A stretch of 64,000 nt of DNA from JADLGL01 sp963732865 (lineage in GTDB: Bacteria > Pseudomonadota > Alphaproteobacteria > Rhizobiales > Kaistiaceae): assembly GCA_963732865.1 (NCBI GenBank), contig CAVTBC010000004.1:62001-126000 (forward strand), written 5' to 3'. Positions within the stretch are counted from its first letter, which is position 1. Each line of letters begins with the position of its first letter. Of this stretch, positions 51,684-59,508 are shown piece by piece. The translations under genes were made by a program, and so were the position numbers. The notes under the pieces are model-generated. The model had not been told where the DNA came from, ran no database searches, and was given only the letters and a program-made list of their open reading frames with translations.

Positions 51684-53037
51684 CTAGGTGTTGTGGTAGC
51701 CGACCTCGCCGTGGCTCGCGAGATCGAGGCCTTCGCGCTCGGCTTCTTCCGACGGGCGCAAGCCGATGATCATGTCGACGATCTTGTACAGCACGAAGCT
51801 GATGATGCCGGACCAGGCGAGGGTGACGCACACGGCCTTGAACTGGATCCACAGCTGCGAGCCGATGCTGAAATCGTCGCCCATGATGCCGCCCAGGCTA
51901 CCAGCAGCGAGAATACCGGTGCCGAGAGCGCCGATAATTCCGCCAACCGCGTGGATGCCGAAGACGTCGAGGCTGTCGTCATATTTGAAGATCTGCTTCA
52001 CGACGGCCACGAAGAAGTAGCAGACCGCTGCCGCCACCGCGCCAAGGACGATGCCGCCGATGGGGCCGACGAAGCCCGCTGCCGGGGTAATCGCCACCAG
52101 ACCGGCAACGACACCTGAGGCAGCGCCAACCACCGACGCCTTGCCTTTCGCCACGGCTTCAATGACCGACCAGGCGACGGCCGCTGCGGCAGTGGCCAGG
52201 AAGGTGTTGATGAAGGCGAGGCCGGTGCCGCCATTGGCTTCGAGGTTGGAGCCGGCGTTGAAGCCGAACCAGCCCACCCACAGCAGAGAGGCGCCGATCA
52301 TGACGAATGGCACGGAGTGAGGCGCCATATTGTCCCGACCGAAGCCGATCCGCTTGCCGATGACGAGCGCTCCGACGAAGCCGGCGATGCCAGCATTGAT
52401 GTGGACGACCGTGCCGCCGGCGAAATCAAGCGTGCCCCATTCGAACATCATGCCGCCGCTGGCCCAGACCATGTGAGCGATCGGGAAGTAGACGAGCGTG
52501 ACCCAGAACACGATGAAGAGCATCAGGGCGGAGAACTTGATGCGCTCGGCAAAGCCGCCGACGATCAGGGCCGCAGTGATGCAGGCGAAGGTCGCCTGGA
52601 AGGCGATGAACACATATTCCGGAATGACTTCATCGGAGAAGGTCGCGGAGACCGAGTTGTAATCGACGCCGGCGAGGAAGGCCTTGCCGAAGCCGGAGAT
52701 GATGGAGCCGCCACCGTCGCCGAACGCTTCCGTGTAGCCCCAGAAGGCCCAGATGATTGCGACCGTGCAGGTGATCATCAGGACCTGCATCAGGAGCGAG
52801 AGGACGTTCTTGGAGCGAACCATGCCGCCGTAGAACAAGGCCAGGCCGGGCACGCACATCATCAGGACGAGGAGAGTGGACGTCATCATCCAGGTCGTGT
52901 TGCCCGGATTGGGCAGCGGCGCGCGGCCTGGCGACGGCCTCGACTGCGGCCCCTGACGCGTCCTGAGCCCAGGCAGCCGCTGTCCCAGCCAGGAGTACGA
53001 TCCCGGCGATGGCCGGCTTGATTAACTGTCGATTCAT
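51684..53037 (-). CDS. amtB: Ammonium transporter AmtB (distal copy), with apparent one-base frameshift
   Basis: The main frame (401 residues from the ATG at 52889) covers nearly all of an AmtB channel: MVRSKNVLSLLMQ, FAERIKFSAL, HINAGIAGFVGALVIGKR and GIHAVGGIIGALGTG with the pore His. It lacks the signal peptide. That is encoded upstream in another frame: ATG 53037, MNRQLIKPAIAGIVLLAG, cleavage near AWA. Removing one T (plus strand, near 52929) fuses the two into a normal 450-residue protein resembling its neighbour. GGGGA precedes ATG 53037, and a sigma54-type promoter lies 71 bases above it. So the gene is real but frameshifted in this sequence. Confidence 0.87.
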
Positions 53038-53107
53038 AATCTCAATCCCCAATTCTTGCCGATGCACTCTGTTTGGGCAGAAGGATTCGTGCCTATGGTT
53101 TCGGCAA

Positions 53108-53123
53108 AGCAAGGGGTATGCCA
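53108..53123 (-). promoter_or_regulatory. Sigma54 (RpoN) promoter for the distal amtB
   Basis: On the minus strand the sequence reads TGGCAT-ACCCC-TTGCT, against the consensus TGGCAC-N5-TTGCW: one mismatch, correct spacing, GG and GC dinucleotides intact. The expected start is about 60 bases before ATG 53037. This argues for nitrogen-limitation control through NtrC. Confidence 0.8.
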
Positions 53124-53253
53124 GACGTTGCGAATCGGTGGGCGAAAACGAGTCATCCACAGCGGCCTGTGAATCAGAAGGCGGCAGTCCTTGATTTTGG
53201 CCTGATCAGACCGGCGGCTGCGGGCAGGCCCGCTCCGCCGAACTGAAAGGCCG

Positions 53254-54561
53254 CTACGGCACCACCTCGCCGTGGAGATTGACGTCCAGCCCCTCGGTCT
53301 CCCCCTGCTTGCCGACGCGAAGACCGATCGTCCAGTCGATGAGCTTCAGGATGACGAGACTGACGATTGCGGTCCAAATGATGGTGGCGAGAACGCCCCA
53401 GGCTTGCGTTGCGACCTGACCGGCATTGCCTTCGAACAGGCCCGGAGTGCCGCCGATCGCCTCGCTGGCGAAGACGCCCGTGAGCAAGGCGCCGACAATG
53501 CCGCCGACGCCGTGGATGCCGAAGGCGTCCAGCGAATCGTCATAGCCGAAGATCTTCTTCAGCGAGGCAACGGCCCAGTAGCAGACAAGTCCGGCGGCGA
53601 TGCCGATCGCCAAGGCGCCCATCGGCGTCACGAAACCGGAGGCCGGCGTTATGGCGACAAGCCCTGCGACAGCGCCGGAGATGATGCCGAGAACGCTCGG
53701 TTTGCCCGACACCGTCCATTCGATGAACATCCAGGCGAGGGCGGCGCCGGCGGTCGCGATCTGGGTCACGGCCATGGCCATGCCGGCCGTGCCGTTGGCG
53801 GCGACGGCGGAACCGGCGTTGAAGCCGAACCAGCCGACCCACAGCAGCGAAGCGCCGATCAGCGACAGAACGAGATTGTGCGGGGCCATGTTGTCATGGC
53901 CGTAGCCGACCCGCTTGCCGAGAACGATCGCGGCGACGAGGCCGGCGACGCCGGCATTGATGTGAACAACCGTGCCGCCCGCGAAATCAAGAACGCCGGC
54001 ATCGGCGAGGAAGCCGCCGCCCCACACCCAATGGGCGATCGGGGAATAGACGAGGAGGCTCCACAGACCCATGAACCAGAGCAAAGCCGAGAACTTCATG
54101 CGCTCGGCGAAGGCCCCGACGATCAGCGCCGGAGTGATGATGGCGAAGGTCATCTGGAAGATTGCGAACACCAATTCCGGGATGGTGCCGGTGACGCTGT
54201 CGGTGCCGATATTGTTGAAGAAGGCCTTCGAGAGGCCGCCGATATAGGAATTGAGCGATCCGCCATCGGTGAAAGCCAGCGAATAGCCGGCGACCAGCCA
54301 GATGATGGTGACGAGGCAGGTGATGGCAAAGCTCTGCATCGCGGTGGCGAGCACGTTCTTCTTGCGCACCATGCCGGCGTAGAAGATCGCCAAGCCGGGG
54401 ATCGTCATCATCAGGACAAGTGCGGTGGCGGTGAGCATCCACGCCGTGTCGCCAGAATCGATGGCCGGCGCCGCGTCCGCGGCGTCTTGGGCCCAAGCAA
54501 TTGCGGGCCCGGCTAAGAGCAACAAGCCAGCCAGAGCCGGCGAGAGAAATCTGCGCTTCAT
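53254..54561 (-). CDS. amtB: Ammonium transporter AmtB (middle copy)
   Basis: AmtB conducts ammonium/ammonia across the inner membrane and is gated by PII. The 435-residue protein has a signal peptide (MKRRFLSPALAGLLLLAGPA, cleavage near residue 24) as in many Amt proteins, then about 11 helices. FYAGMVRKKNVLATAMQSF, FAERMKFSALLWF, DFAGGTVVHINAGVAGLVAA with a pore His, and FGIHGVGGIVGALLTG with the second pore His are all present. It is one of three tandem copies and closely similar to the distal one. It has its own sigma54-type promoter. Confidence 0.96.
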   Translation of the reverse strand: MKRRFLSPALAGLLLLAGPAIAWAQDAADAAPAIDSGDTAWMLTATALVLMMTIPGLAIFYAGMVRKKNVLATAMQSFAITCLVTIIWLVAGYSLAFTDGGSLNSYIGGLSKAFFNNIGTDSVTGTIPELVFAIFQMTFAIITPALIVGAFAERMKFSALLWFMGLWSLLVYSPIAHWVWGGGFLADAGVLDFAGGTVVHINAGVAGLVAAIVLGKRVGYGHDNMAPHNLVLSLIGASLLWVGWFGFNAGSAVAANGTAGMAMAVTQIATAGAALAWMFIEWTVSGKPSVLGIISGAVAGLVAITPASGFVTPMGALAIGIAAGLVCYWAVASLKKIFGYDDSLDAFGIHGVGGIVGALLTGVFASEAIGGTPGLFEGNAGQVATQAWGVLATIIWTAIVSLVILKLIDWTIGLRVGKQGETEGLDVNLHGEVVP

Positions 54562-54632
54562 GACCCCAAGCCCCTCTCAAGAACCTCTGCTTAAATTCTA
54601 GGCAAGATGACTCCAATGCCTTAGACAGAAGT

Positions 54633-54648
54633 AGCAAGAGATATGCCA
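54633..54648 (-). promoter_or_regulatory. Sigma54 (RpoN) promoter for the middle amtB
   Basis: On the minus strand: TGGCAT-ATCTC-TTGCT, one mismatch from TGGCAC-N5-TTGCW with correct spacing. It lies 72 bases before the ATG at 54561, almost the same distance as for the distal amtB. The shared TGGCAT variant suggests the two promoters were duplicated with the genes. Confidence 0.8.
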
Positions 54649-54731
54649 TTGAGGGCCCGAGGCCGGGGATCCTGCACTTTGCTCGGAGATGGCTGCCCAA
54701 AATGCCATCATCCGTGCCTAATGCTTAAGCG

Positions 54732-55937
54732 TCATCCGGCGTTGAGGTCGGCCTCCGGGGCGGTGCTGATGTGATGGATCGCGAGGTCCGCGCCCCGGTC
54801 TTCGGCCTCCGGCGACAGGCGGATACCGATCGTTGCCTTCAGCGTCGCATAGACCACCGTGCCGACGACGAATGCGAAGGTGACGCCGCCAAGCGTTCCG
54901 ACAAGCTGAGACATGAACGAGACGCCGCCCATTCCGCCGAGCGCCGTCGATCCGAAGATGCCCGCAGCGAGGCCGCCCCAGGCGCCGCAAAGGCCGTGGA
55001 GGGGCCAGACGCCGAGCACGTCGTCGATCTTGAGGCGGTTCTGGCAGAACTCGAAGCCAAAGACGAAGACCAATCCCGCGACGCCGCCAACGATCAAGCT
55101 GCCGATCGGATGCATGACATTGGAGCCGGCGCAGACGGCAACGAGCCCGGCCAAGGCGCCATTATGCGCAAAGCCGGGATCGCCGCGGCCCGCCACGAGG
55201 GCGGCGAGAATGCCGCCGACCATCGCCATCAGCGAGTTCAGCGCCACCAGGCCGGAGATGTTTTCCAGCGACTGCGCGCTCATGACGTTGAAGCCGAACC
55301 AGCCAACACATAGCAGCCAGGAACCGAGGGCCAGCCACGGGATGCTTGAGGGCGGGATGCCGTTGGTTTTGCCATCGGCGCGATAGCGTCCCCGCCGAGC
55401 GCCGAGTTGCAGGACAGCGGCCAAGCCCAGAAAGCCGCCCATTGCGTGAACGACCACGGAGCCTGCGAAATCGGTGAATGGCGCGCCGAAAGTCTCCTGC
55501 AGCCAGGTCTGGACGCCGTAGTTCCCGCCCCACACAATGCCTTCGAAAACGGGATAGGCAAACGCAATGATCAAGGCCACCGCCAGCGCCTGAGGAAAGA
55601 ACCTCATGCGTTCGGCAACGCCGCCGGAAATGATGGCACCGATCGCCGCGGCGAAGGTGGCGAGAAAGAAGAATTTGACCAGGCCGTAGCCCTGTCCGCC
55701 GGCATCATCATAGGTGACGAGGTCGCTCGCGGAGGCGAAGAAGTTGGTTCCGTAAGCGATCGTGTAGCCGATGAGGAAGTAGGCAAGCACCGCGATGGCG
55801 AAGTCCGAAAGGATCTTCACCATCGCGTTGACTTGGTTCTTCTGCCGCACGGTGCCGACCTCGAGGAAAGCGAAGCCGGCATGCATGGAGAAAACGAGAA
55901 TCGCTCCGGTCAGAACGAAAAAGACATTGGCCCCCAA
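54732..55937 (-). CDS. amtB: Ammonium transporter, divergent AmtB-family copy without signal peptide
   Basis: From the TTG at 55937 (GANVFFVLTGAILVFSMHAGFAFLEVGTVRQKNQVNAM) the protein has 401 residues and begins directly with the first helix. AAGGAGG lies eight bases before this TTG, far better than the GTG at 55991. It belongs to a different AmtB subgroup from the two downstream copies: the second-helix motif is FLEVGTVRQKNQVNAM rather than FYAGMVRKKNV. Pore His residues are present (VVVHAMGGFLG, WPLHGLCGAWGG). It lies 217 bases after glnK with no sigma54 site of its own that I can find, so it may be cotranscribed with glnK. Confidence 0.92.
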   Translation of the reverse strand: MGANVFFVLTGAILVFSMHAGFAFLEVGTVRQKNQVNAMVKILSDFAIAVLAYFLIGYTIAYGTNFFASASDLVTYDDAGGQGYGLVKFFFLATFAAAIGAIISGGVAERMRFFPQALAVALIIAFAYPVFEGIVWGGNYGVQTWLQETFGAPFTDFAGSVVVHAMGGFLGLAAVLQLGARRGRYRADGKTNGIPPSSIPWLALGSWLLCVGWFGFNVMSAQSLENISGLVALNSLMAMVGGILAALVAGRGDPGFAHNGALAGLVAVCAGSNVMHPIGSLIVGGVAGLVFVFGFEFCQNRLKIDDVLGVWPLHGLCGAWGGLAAGIFGSTALGGMGGVSFMSQLVGTLGGVTFAFVVGTVVYATLKATIGIRLSPEAEDRGADLAIHHISTAPEADLNAG

Positions 55938-56154
55938 GATTGCGCCCTCCTTGTGCACCGTGCGGTCAAAAAACACGCACGTCAGACCCACAGCTTTTCA
56001 GACTGCATGCCTATAAGGCGGATAGCGAAAAAACCAGTCACCGACACAGCTGGTCAGGACCGACTTGATTCCCTGTCGCCTGTTTTCTGGGCACAAGGTG
56101 AGGAGCGACAATCTATTTCGCGGGCAATGTCTCCAAACGAGGGACCATCAATCG

Positions 56155-56493
56155 CTACAAGGCGGAGGCGTCGGTCTCGCCGGTGCGGATACGTACCGCG
56201 TGTTCCAGCGCATAAACGAAGATCTTGCCGTCGCCGATCTGGCCGGTCTTGGCAGCCGTCGCAATGGCTTCCACGACCTTGTCGGCGGCCTCGGCTGCAA
56301 CAGCGACCTCGATCTTCAGTTTCGGCAGGAAACTCACCGAATATTCGGTGCCGCGGTAAATCTCCGTGTGACCCTTCTGGCGGCCATAACCTTTGACTTC
56401 GGTCACGGTCAGGCCGTGAACGCCCACGGCAGTGAGAGCGTCCCGCACCTCATCGAGCTTGAATGGCTTAATAACCGCCATGACAATCTTCAT
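56155..56493 (-). CDS. glnK: Nitrogen regulatory PII protein GlnK
   Basis: PII senses 2-oxoglutarate, ATP/ADP and glutamine (by uridylylation) and blocks AmtB when ammonium is plentiful. The 112-residue protein has MKIVMAVIKPFKLDEVRDAL, KGYGRQKGHTEIYRG with the uridylylated T-loop Tyr51, GDGKIFV and the C-terminal VRIRTGETDASAL. Linkage to amtB favours the name GlnK over GlnB. It is the first gene of the leftward ammonium block and has a possible sigma54 promoter about 90 bases upstream. Confidence 0.95.
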   Translation of the reverse strand: MKIVMAVIKPFKLDEVRDALTAVGVHGLTVTEVKGYGRQKGHTEIYRGTEYSVSFLPKLKIEVAVAAEAADKVVEAIATAAKTGQIGDGKIFVYALEHAVRIRTGETDASAL

Positions 56494-56580
56494 GTTCTCT
56501 ATCCCCTTCGGTCAAATGGCGCCGTCGCAACGGTCCTGGGACCGCGATCGGACTTTTCCGAACCGTCCGAGCGCCTTACA

Positions 56581-56597
56581 ATCAAACCCCGTGCCAA
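56581..56597 (-). promoter_or_regulatory. Possible sigma54 promoter for glnK
   Basis: On the minus strand TTGGCAC-GGGGT-TTGAT has a perfect -24 element (YTGGCACGR) and correct spacing, but the -12 element reads TTGA instead of TTGC. It lies 88 bases before the glnK ATG. It is plausible because the two downstream amtB genes have matching promoters. Confidence 0.55.
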
Positions 56598-56736
56598 CCT
56601 TGGGTTAGGGGCCGCCGTCCTTACGTTAAACCGGCCGGGCGCGCCAGCATGGGTGGTCACGCCATTGGCGGATAGCGGTTGCTCCCCGGTTTCGGCCGGG
56701 CAAGGATAGCCAGCCCAGGTAGAAGACGAGCGGGAA

Positions 56737-57957
56737 ATGAAGACACGATCGGTCGATATCCTGATTGCGGGCGGCGGGACGGTCGGCATGACCCTCGCCT
56801 TGGCCCTGAAGCGGTCCGACGCCGATCTCGAGGTCGCCGTCGTCGAGCGGTCGGCGCGTGCCGGCGCTGACGATGGACGTGCTTCTGCGATCGCGGCCGC
56901 CGCGCGGGACATGCTGCAGACACTCGGCGTGTGGCCGAAGGTCGCCGGCGAGGCCCAGCCGATCGCCGAGATGATCGTCACCGACAGCCGGCGCGACGAT
57001 GTCATGCGCCCGGTGTTTCTCACCTTCGGAGAGGAGTCCGGCGACGGTGAGCCCTTCGCCTATATGGTGCCGAACACCCAACTGACGGCGGCGCTTGGCG
57101 CCGCGGCGGTCGAAGCGGGCGTGACGCTGATCCAGCCGGACACAGTCGCCGGCTTTTCGCAGGCCGATCGCGCCGTGTCGGCGACCCTCGCCTCAGCTGA
57201 GGTGGTCGCGGCCGGGCTTCTGGTGGCCGCCGATGGCGTCCGCTCGCGGCTGCGCGAACAGGCCGGCATCCGCACGGCGGGATGGGACTATCCGCAGGTC
57301 GGCCTGGTGGCCACCATCGCCCATGACCGGCCGCATGAAGGCCGGGCCGAGGAGCACTTCCTGCCGGCCGGACCGTTCGCCGTCCTGCCGCTGCGCGGCA
57401 ATCGTTCGTCGCTGGTGTGGACCGAACCGAAGAGCATTGCGGAACCTCTGCTCCAGGCCGCGGCGCCTGAGATCAACGCCGAGATCCTGAAGCGGATCGG
57501 CCATCATCTTGGCGCGGTACGCATCGAGGGAAGGCTGCAAGGCTTTCCACTCGGGCTTCGCGTCGCCCGCGAATTCGTCAGACCACGCTTCTGCCTGATC
57601 GGCGACGCCGCCCATGTCATTCATCCGTTGGCCGGACAGGGTCTCAATCTCGGCCTTCGCGATGCGGCGGCGCTGGCGGAGACGGTGATCGAGGCGCGAC
57701 GGCTCGGCCTCGATTTTGGCGGCATCGACGTGCTCGAGCGCTACCAGGCTTGGCGGCGCTTCGACACGGCCGAAATGGGGGCGCTGACCGACGGGCTCAA
57801 CCGGCTCTTCTCGAACGACAATCCGCTCCTACGCCTGATCCGCGATGTCGGGCTCGGTCTCGTCGACCGGATGCCACTGGTGAAGCGGATGATGATCGGC
57901 GAGGCGGCCGGACGCGGCAGCGAGACGCCGCGGCTGCTTCGCGGCGAGGCGATTTAG
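56737..57957 (+). CDS. UbiH/Coq6-family FAD monooxygenase (ubiquinone hydroxylase)
   Basis: A 406-residue class A flavin monooxygenase: GGGTVG at residues 12-17 for FAD, the mid-sequence AADGVRSRLREQAGI and the second FAD motif CLIGDAAHVIHPLAGQGLNLGLRDAAALAE. This pattern fits the UbiH/UbiF/VisC/Coq6 group that hydroxylates the ubiquinone ring. Which ring position it attacks cannot be told; the alphaproteobacterial UbiL and UbiM are alternatives. It is divergent from glnK, a common neighbour. Its stop overlaps that of convergent marR (TTAG, 57954-57957). Confidence 0.92.
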   Translation: MKTRSVDILIAGGGTVGMTLALALKRSDADLEVAVVERSARAGADDGRASAIAAAARDMLQTLGVWPKVAGEAQPIAEMIVTDSRRDDVMRPVFLTFGEESGDGEPFAYMVPNTQLTAALGAAAVEAGVTLIQPDTVAGFSQADRAVSATLASAEVVAAGLLVAADGVRSRLREQAGIRTAGWDYPQVGLVATIAHDRPHEGRAEEHFLPAGPFAVLPLRGNRSSLVWTEPKSIAEPLLQAAAPEINAEILKRIGHHLGAVRIEGRLQGFPLGLRVAREFVRPRFCLIGDAAHVIHPLAGQGLNLGLRDAAALAETVIEARRLGLDFGGIDVLERYQAWRRFDTAEMGALTDGLNRLFSNDNPLLRLIRDVGLGLVDRMPLVKRMMIGEAAGRGSETPRLLRGEAI

Positions 57958-58418
57958 CTCTTCGCCGCCTTGAGTGCAGTGCGCATAATGTCCCGCGATC
58001 GCGCGAAATAATCGAGGAAGGCGGCGATCTCGGCGTCGGAGTAGCGCCCGGTCAATTCGGCGATTGCTTCGCTCATCGGCCGGTAATGCTCCCAGAGCCT
58101 GGCAAGGCCGTCCGGGCGGGCGGTGACGAATACCCGCCGGCGATCCTCGGCATCGCGCTCGCGCCTGGCGAAGCCAGCCCGTTCCAGCCTGTCGATGATC
58201 CCCGTGACGGCGCCTGATGTGAGCCCGGTTGCCTCGGCAAGTTCGCCGGCCGTCAGACGACCGCGCATGCTGACGATGTCGAGATATTCGAGATCGGAGC
58301 TGCCCAGGCCGAACTTCGCGGCGATCTCGGCGGAAAACATCTGGCCAAGGGCCGTCGCCTCGCGGATGACGCGGCTGAGTTGGTCCAGCGTTTCCTGGCG
58401 CGGAGATTCTTCTTGCAT
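57954..58418 (-). CDS. MarR-family transcriptional regulator
   Basis: A 154-residue winged-helix repressor with SDLEYLDIVSMRGRLTAGELAEATGLTSGAVTGIIDRLERAGFARRERDAEDRRRVFV, the MarR helix-turn-helix and DxR wing (DAEDRRR). The ligand is unknown. It is divergent from a gene for a tiny membrane protein, and the 66-base spacer holds inverted repeats that probably form its operator, so the pair is likely its own regulon. Confidence 0.92.
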   Translation of the reverse strand: MQEESPRQETLDQLSRVIREATALGQMFSAEIAAKFGLGSSDLEYLDIVSMRGRLTAGELAEATGLTSGAVTGIIDRLERAGFARRERDAEDRRRVFVTARPDGLARLWEHYRPMSEAIAELTGRYSDAEIAAFLDYFARSRDIMRTALKAAKS

Positions 58419-58430
58419 CTGCCCAATATG

Positions 58431-58465
58431 ATATTAGCTTAGCGGTTAAGCAATATGGTTGCTAA
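58431..58465. promoter_or_regulatory. Candidate MarR operator between divergent genes
   Basis: The 66-base spacer has GCTTA-gcggt-TAAGC (58437-58451), flanked by ATATT and AATAT, and a wider pair TTAGC (58434-58438) and GCTAA (58461-58465). It is strikingly AT-rich for this genome. Repeats of this size and position, between a marR gene and its divergent neighbour, are typical of MarR autoregulatory sites. Confidence 0.6.
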
Positions 58466-58484
58466 GATATGTGGAGATATCACC

Positions 58485-58640
58485 ATGGCAAACGCGACGC
58501 GGCAGATGACGCCCGAAGAGGAATGGAAATATGCCGAGCCGGCGATGCGCTGGTATGGCTGGGGCTCGCCCGTCGGCCTCGGGCTGTTTGTATTGCTGGC
58601 GTCGGGCGCCGTGGCGCTGATCCGGCTCGCCTTCGGCTAG
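58485..58640 (+). CDS. Small single-pass membrane protein divergent from marR
   Basis: A 51-residue protein from the ATG at 58485, with GGAG nine bases upstream. Its charged first half (MTPEEEWKYAEPAMRWYG) is followed by one membrane helix (SPVGLGLFVLLASGAVALIRLAFG). I recognise no named family. Its position under the probable MarR operator suggests MarR control. The stop codon overlaps the stop of convergent trm112-like gene by four bases (CTAG). Function unknown. Confidence 0.7.
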   Translation: MANATRQMTPEEEWKYAEPAMRWYGWGSPVGLGLFVLLASGAVALIRLAFG

Positions 58641-58828
58641 TCTTCGAGCGGGCGTGCCTCATCGGGCAGCATGATCGGGATGCCGTTGCGGATCGGGTAG
58701 GCGAGCTTGGCGCCACGGCTGATCAGCTCCTGCTTCGCCCGATCATATTCCAGCGTTTCCTTGGTCAGCGGGCAGACCAGGATTTCCAGCAGCTTGGGAT
58801 CGACTTCAACGCCCTCGCGGCCGGTCAT
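58637..58828 (-). CDS. Trm112/YcaR family small protein
   Basis: A 63-residue Trm112-like protein: VDPKLLEILVCPLTKETLEYD, ELISRGAKLAYPIRNGIPIMLPDEAR. Bacterial members (YcaR/UPF0434) resemble the eukaryotic methyltransferase activator Trm112. Only one Cys (CPLT) of the usual zinc set is present, common in this subgroup. Its ATG overlaps the stop of the upstream Lon-N gene by four bases, so both are coupled. Confidence 0.92.
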   Translation of the reverse strand: MTGREGVEVDPKLLEILVCPLTKETLEYDRAKQELISRGAKLAYPIRNGIPIMLPDEARPLED

Positions 58829-59493
58829 TGCAGCCTCGGGCCCTGGCCATCATGGCCGAGCGAAATCTCGGTGAGCGCGACAAGGGTTTCCGCCCGCGTC
58901 TTGAGATCCGGCGCCTCGAGCAAAGCTTGCTTCTCGGCCGGCCCATAGGGCGCGATCATGGCGATGGCGTTGACGAGGGATTCGTTCGACGCGTTGTCGA
59001 CGCTGTCCCAATCGGCTTCGAGATTGTTGGCGTCGAGATAGGCCCGAAACGCATCGATCAGAGAATCCCGGTCGACCTCCGCTTCGCCATGGACGGAGAA
59101 GTCGCCGGCAAAGGGTTCGGCCGTCACCTGACACAGGCGGAACGGCGTATCGGTCCAAACTTCCTTGACCACACGAAAGCGGGCGAGGCCGGTAAGCGTC
59201 ACGAGATAGCGGCCGTCGTCGGTCTCGGAAAAGGCGGTGATACGGCCGGCGCAGCCGATGGAGCGCAGCGGGGGGCCGGAATCGCCGGAATCGCCCTTGC
59301 CCTCAAGCGGCTGAATCATGCCGATGATGCGGTCGCCGGCGAGCGCCGCGTCGATCATCGCAAGGTAGCGCGGCTCGAACACATTGAGCGGCATGTGCCC
59401 GCGTGGCAGCAGCAGCCCGCCTGACAACGGAAATACCGGAATGGTCTCCGGCAGTTGGTGGTTGAAGGCTTTCGATTTACGCATCGTTCCCAT
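58825..59493 (-). CDS. Lon N-terminal-domain (LON/PUA-like) protein
   Basis: The 222-residue protein consists of the substrate-binding domain of Lon protease without ATPase or protease parts: PETIPVFPLSGGLLLPRGHMPLNVFEPRYLAMI, IGCAGRITAFSETDDGRYLVTLTGLARFRV and a C-terminal helical part. Its role is unknown; an adaptor function is a guess. A second ATG three codons in (59484) may be the start. In alphaproteobacteria it is regularly found between a CnoX-like thioredoxin and a Trm112-like gene, as here. Confidence 0.93.
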   Translation of the reverse strand: MGTMRKSKAFNHQLPETIPVFPLSGGLLLPRGHMPLNVFEPRYLAMIDAALAGDRIIGMIQPLEGKGDSGDSGPPLRSIGCAGRITAFSETDDGRYLVTLTGLARFRVVKEVWTDTPFRLCQVTAEPFAGDFSVHGEAEVDRDSLIDAFRAYLDANNLEADWDSVDNASNESLVNAIAMIAPYGPAEKQALLEAPDLKTRAETLVALTEISLGHDGQGPRLQ

Positions 59494-59508
59494 GGCGGAG
59501 GACCCAAG

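Noticed and set aside
53272..54516. Long open frame on the plus strand opposite the middle amtB
   Set aside because: Shadow of a clear AmtB gene; no membrane helices or family motifs.
55938..56154. Sigma54 promoter for the first amtB copy after glnK
   Set aside because: No sequence close to TGGCAC-N5-TTGC on the minus strand; the best candidate has several mismatches.
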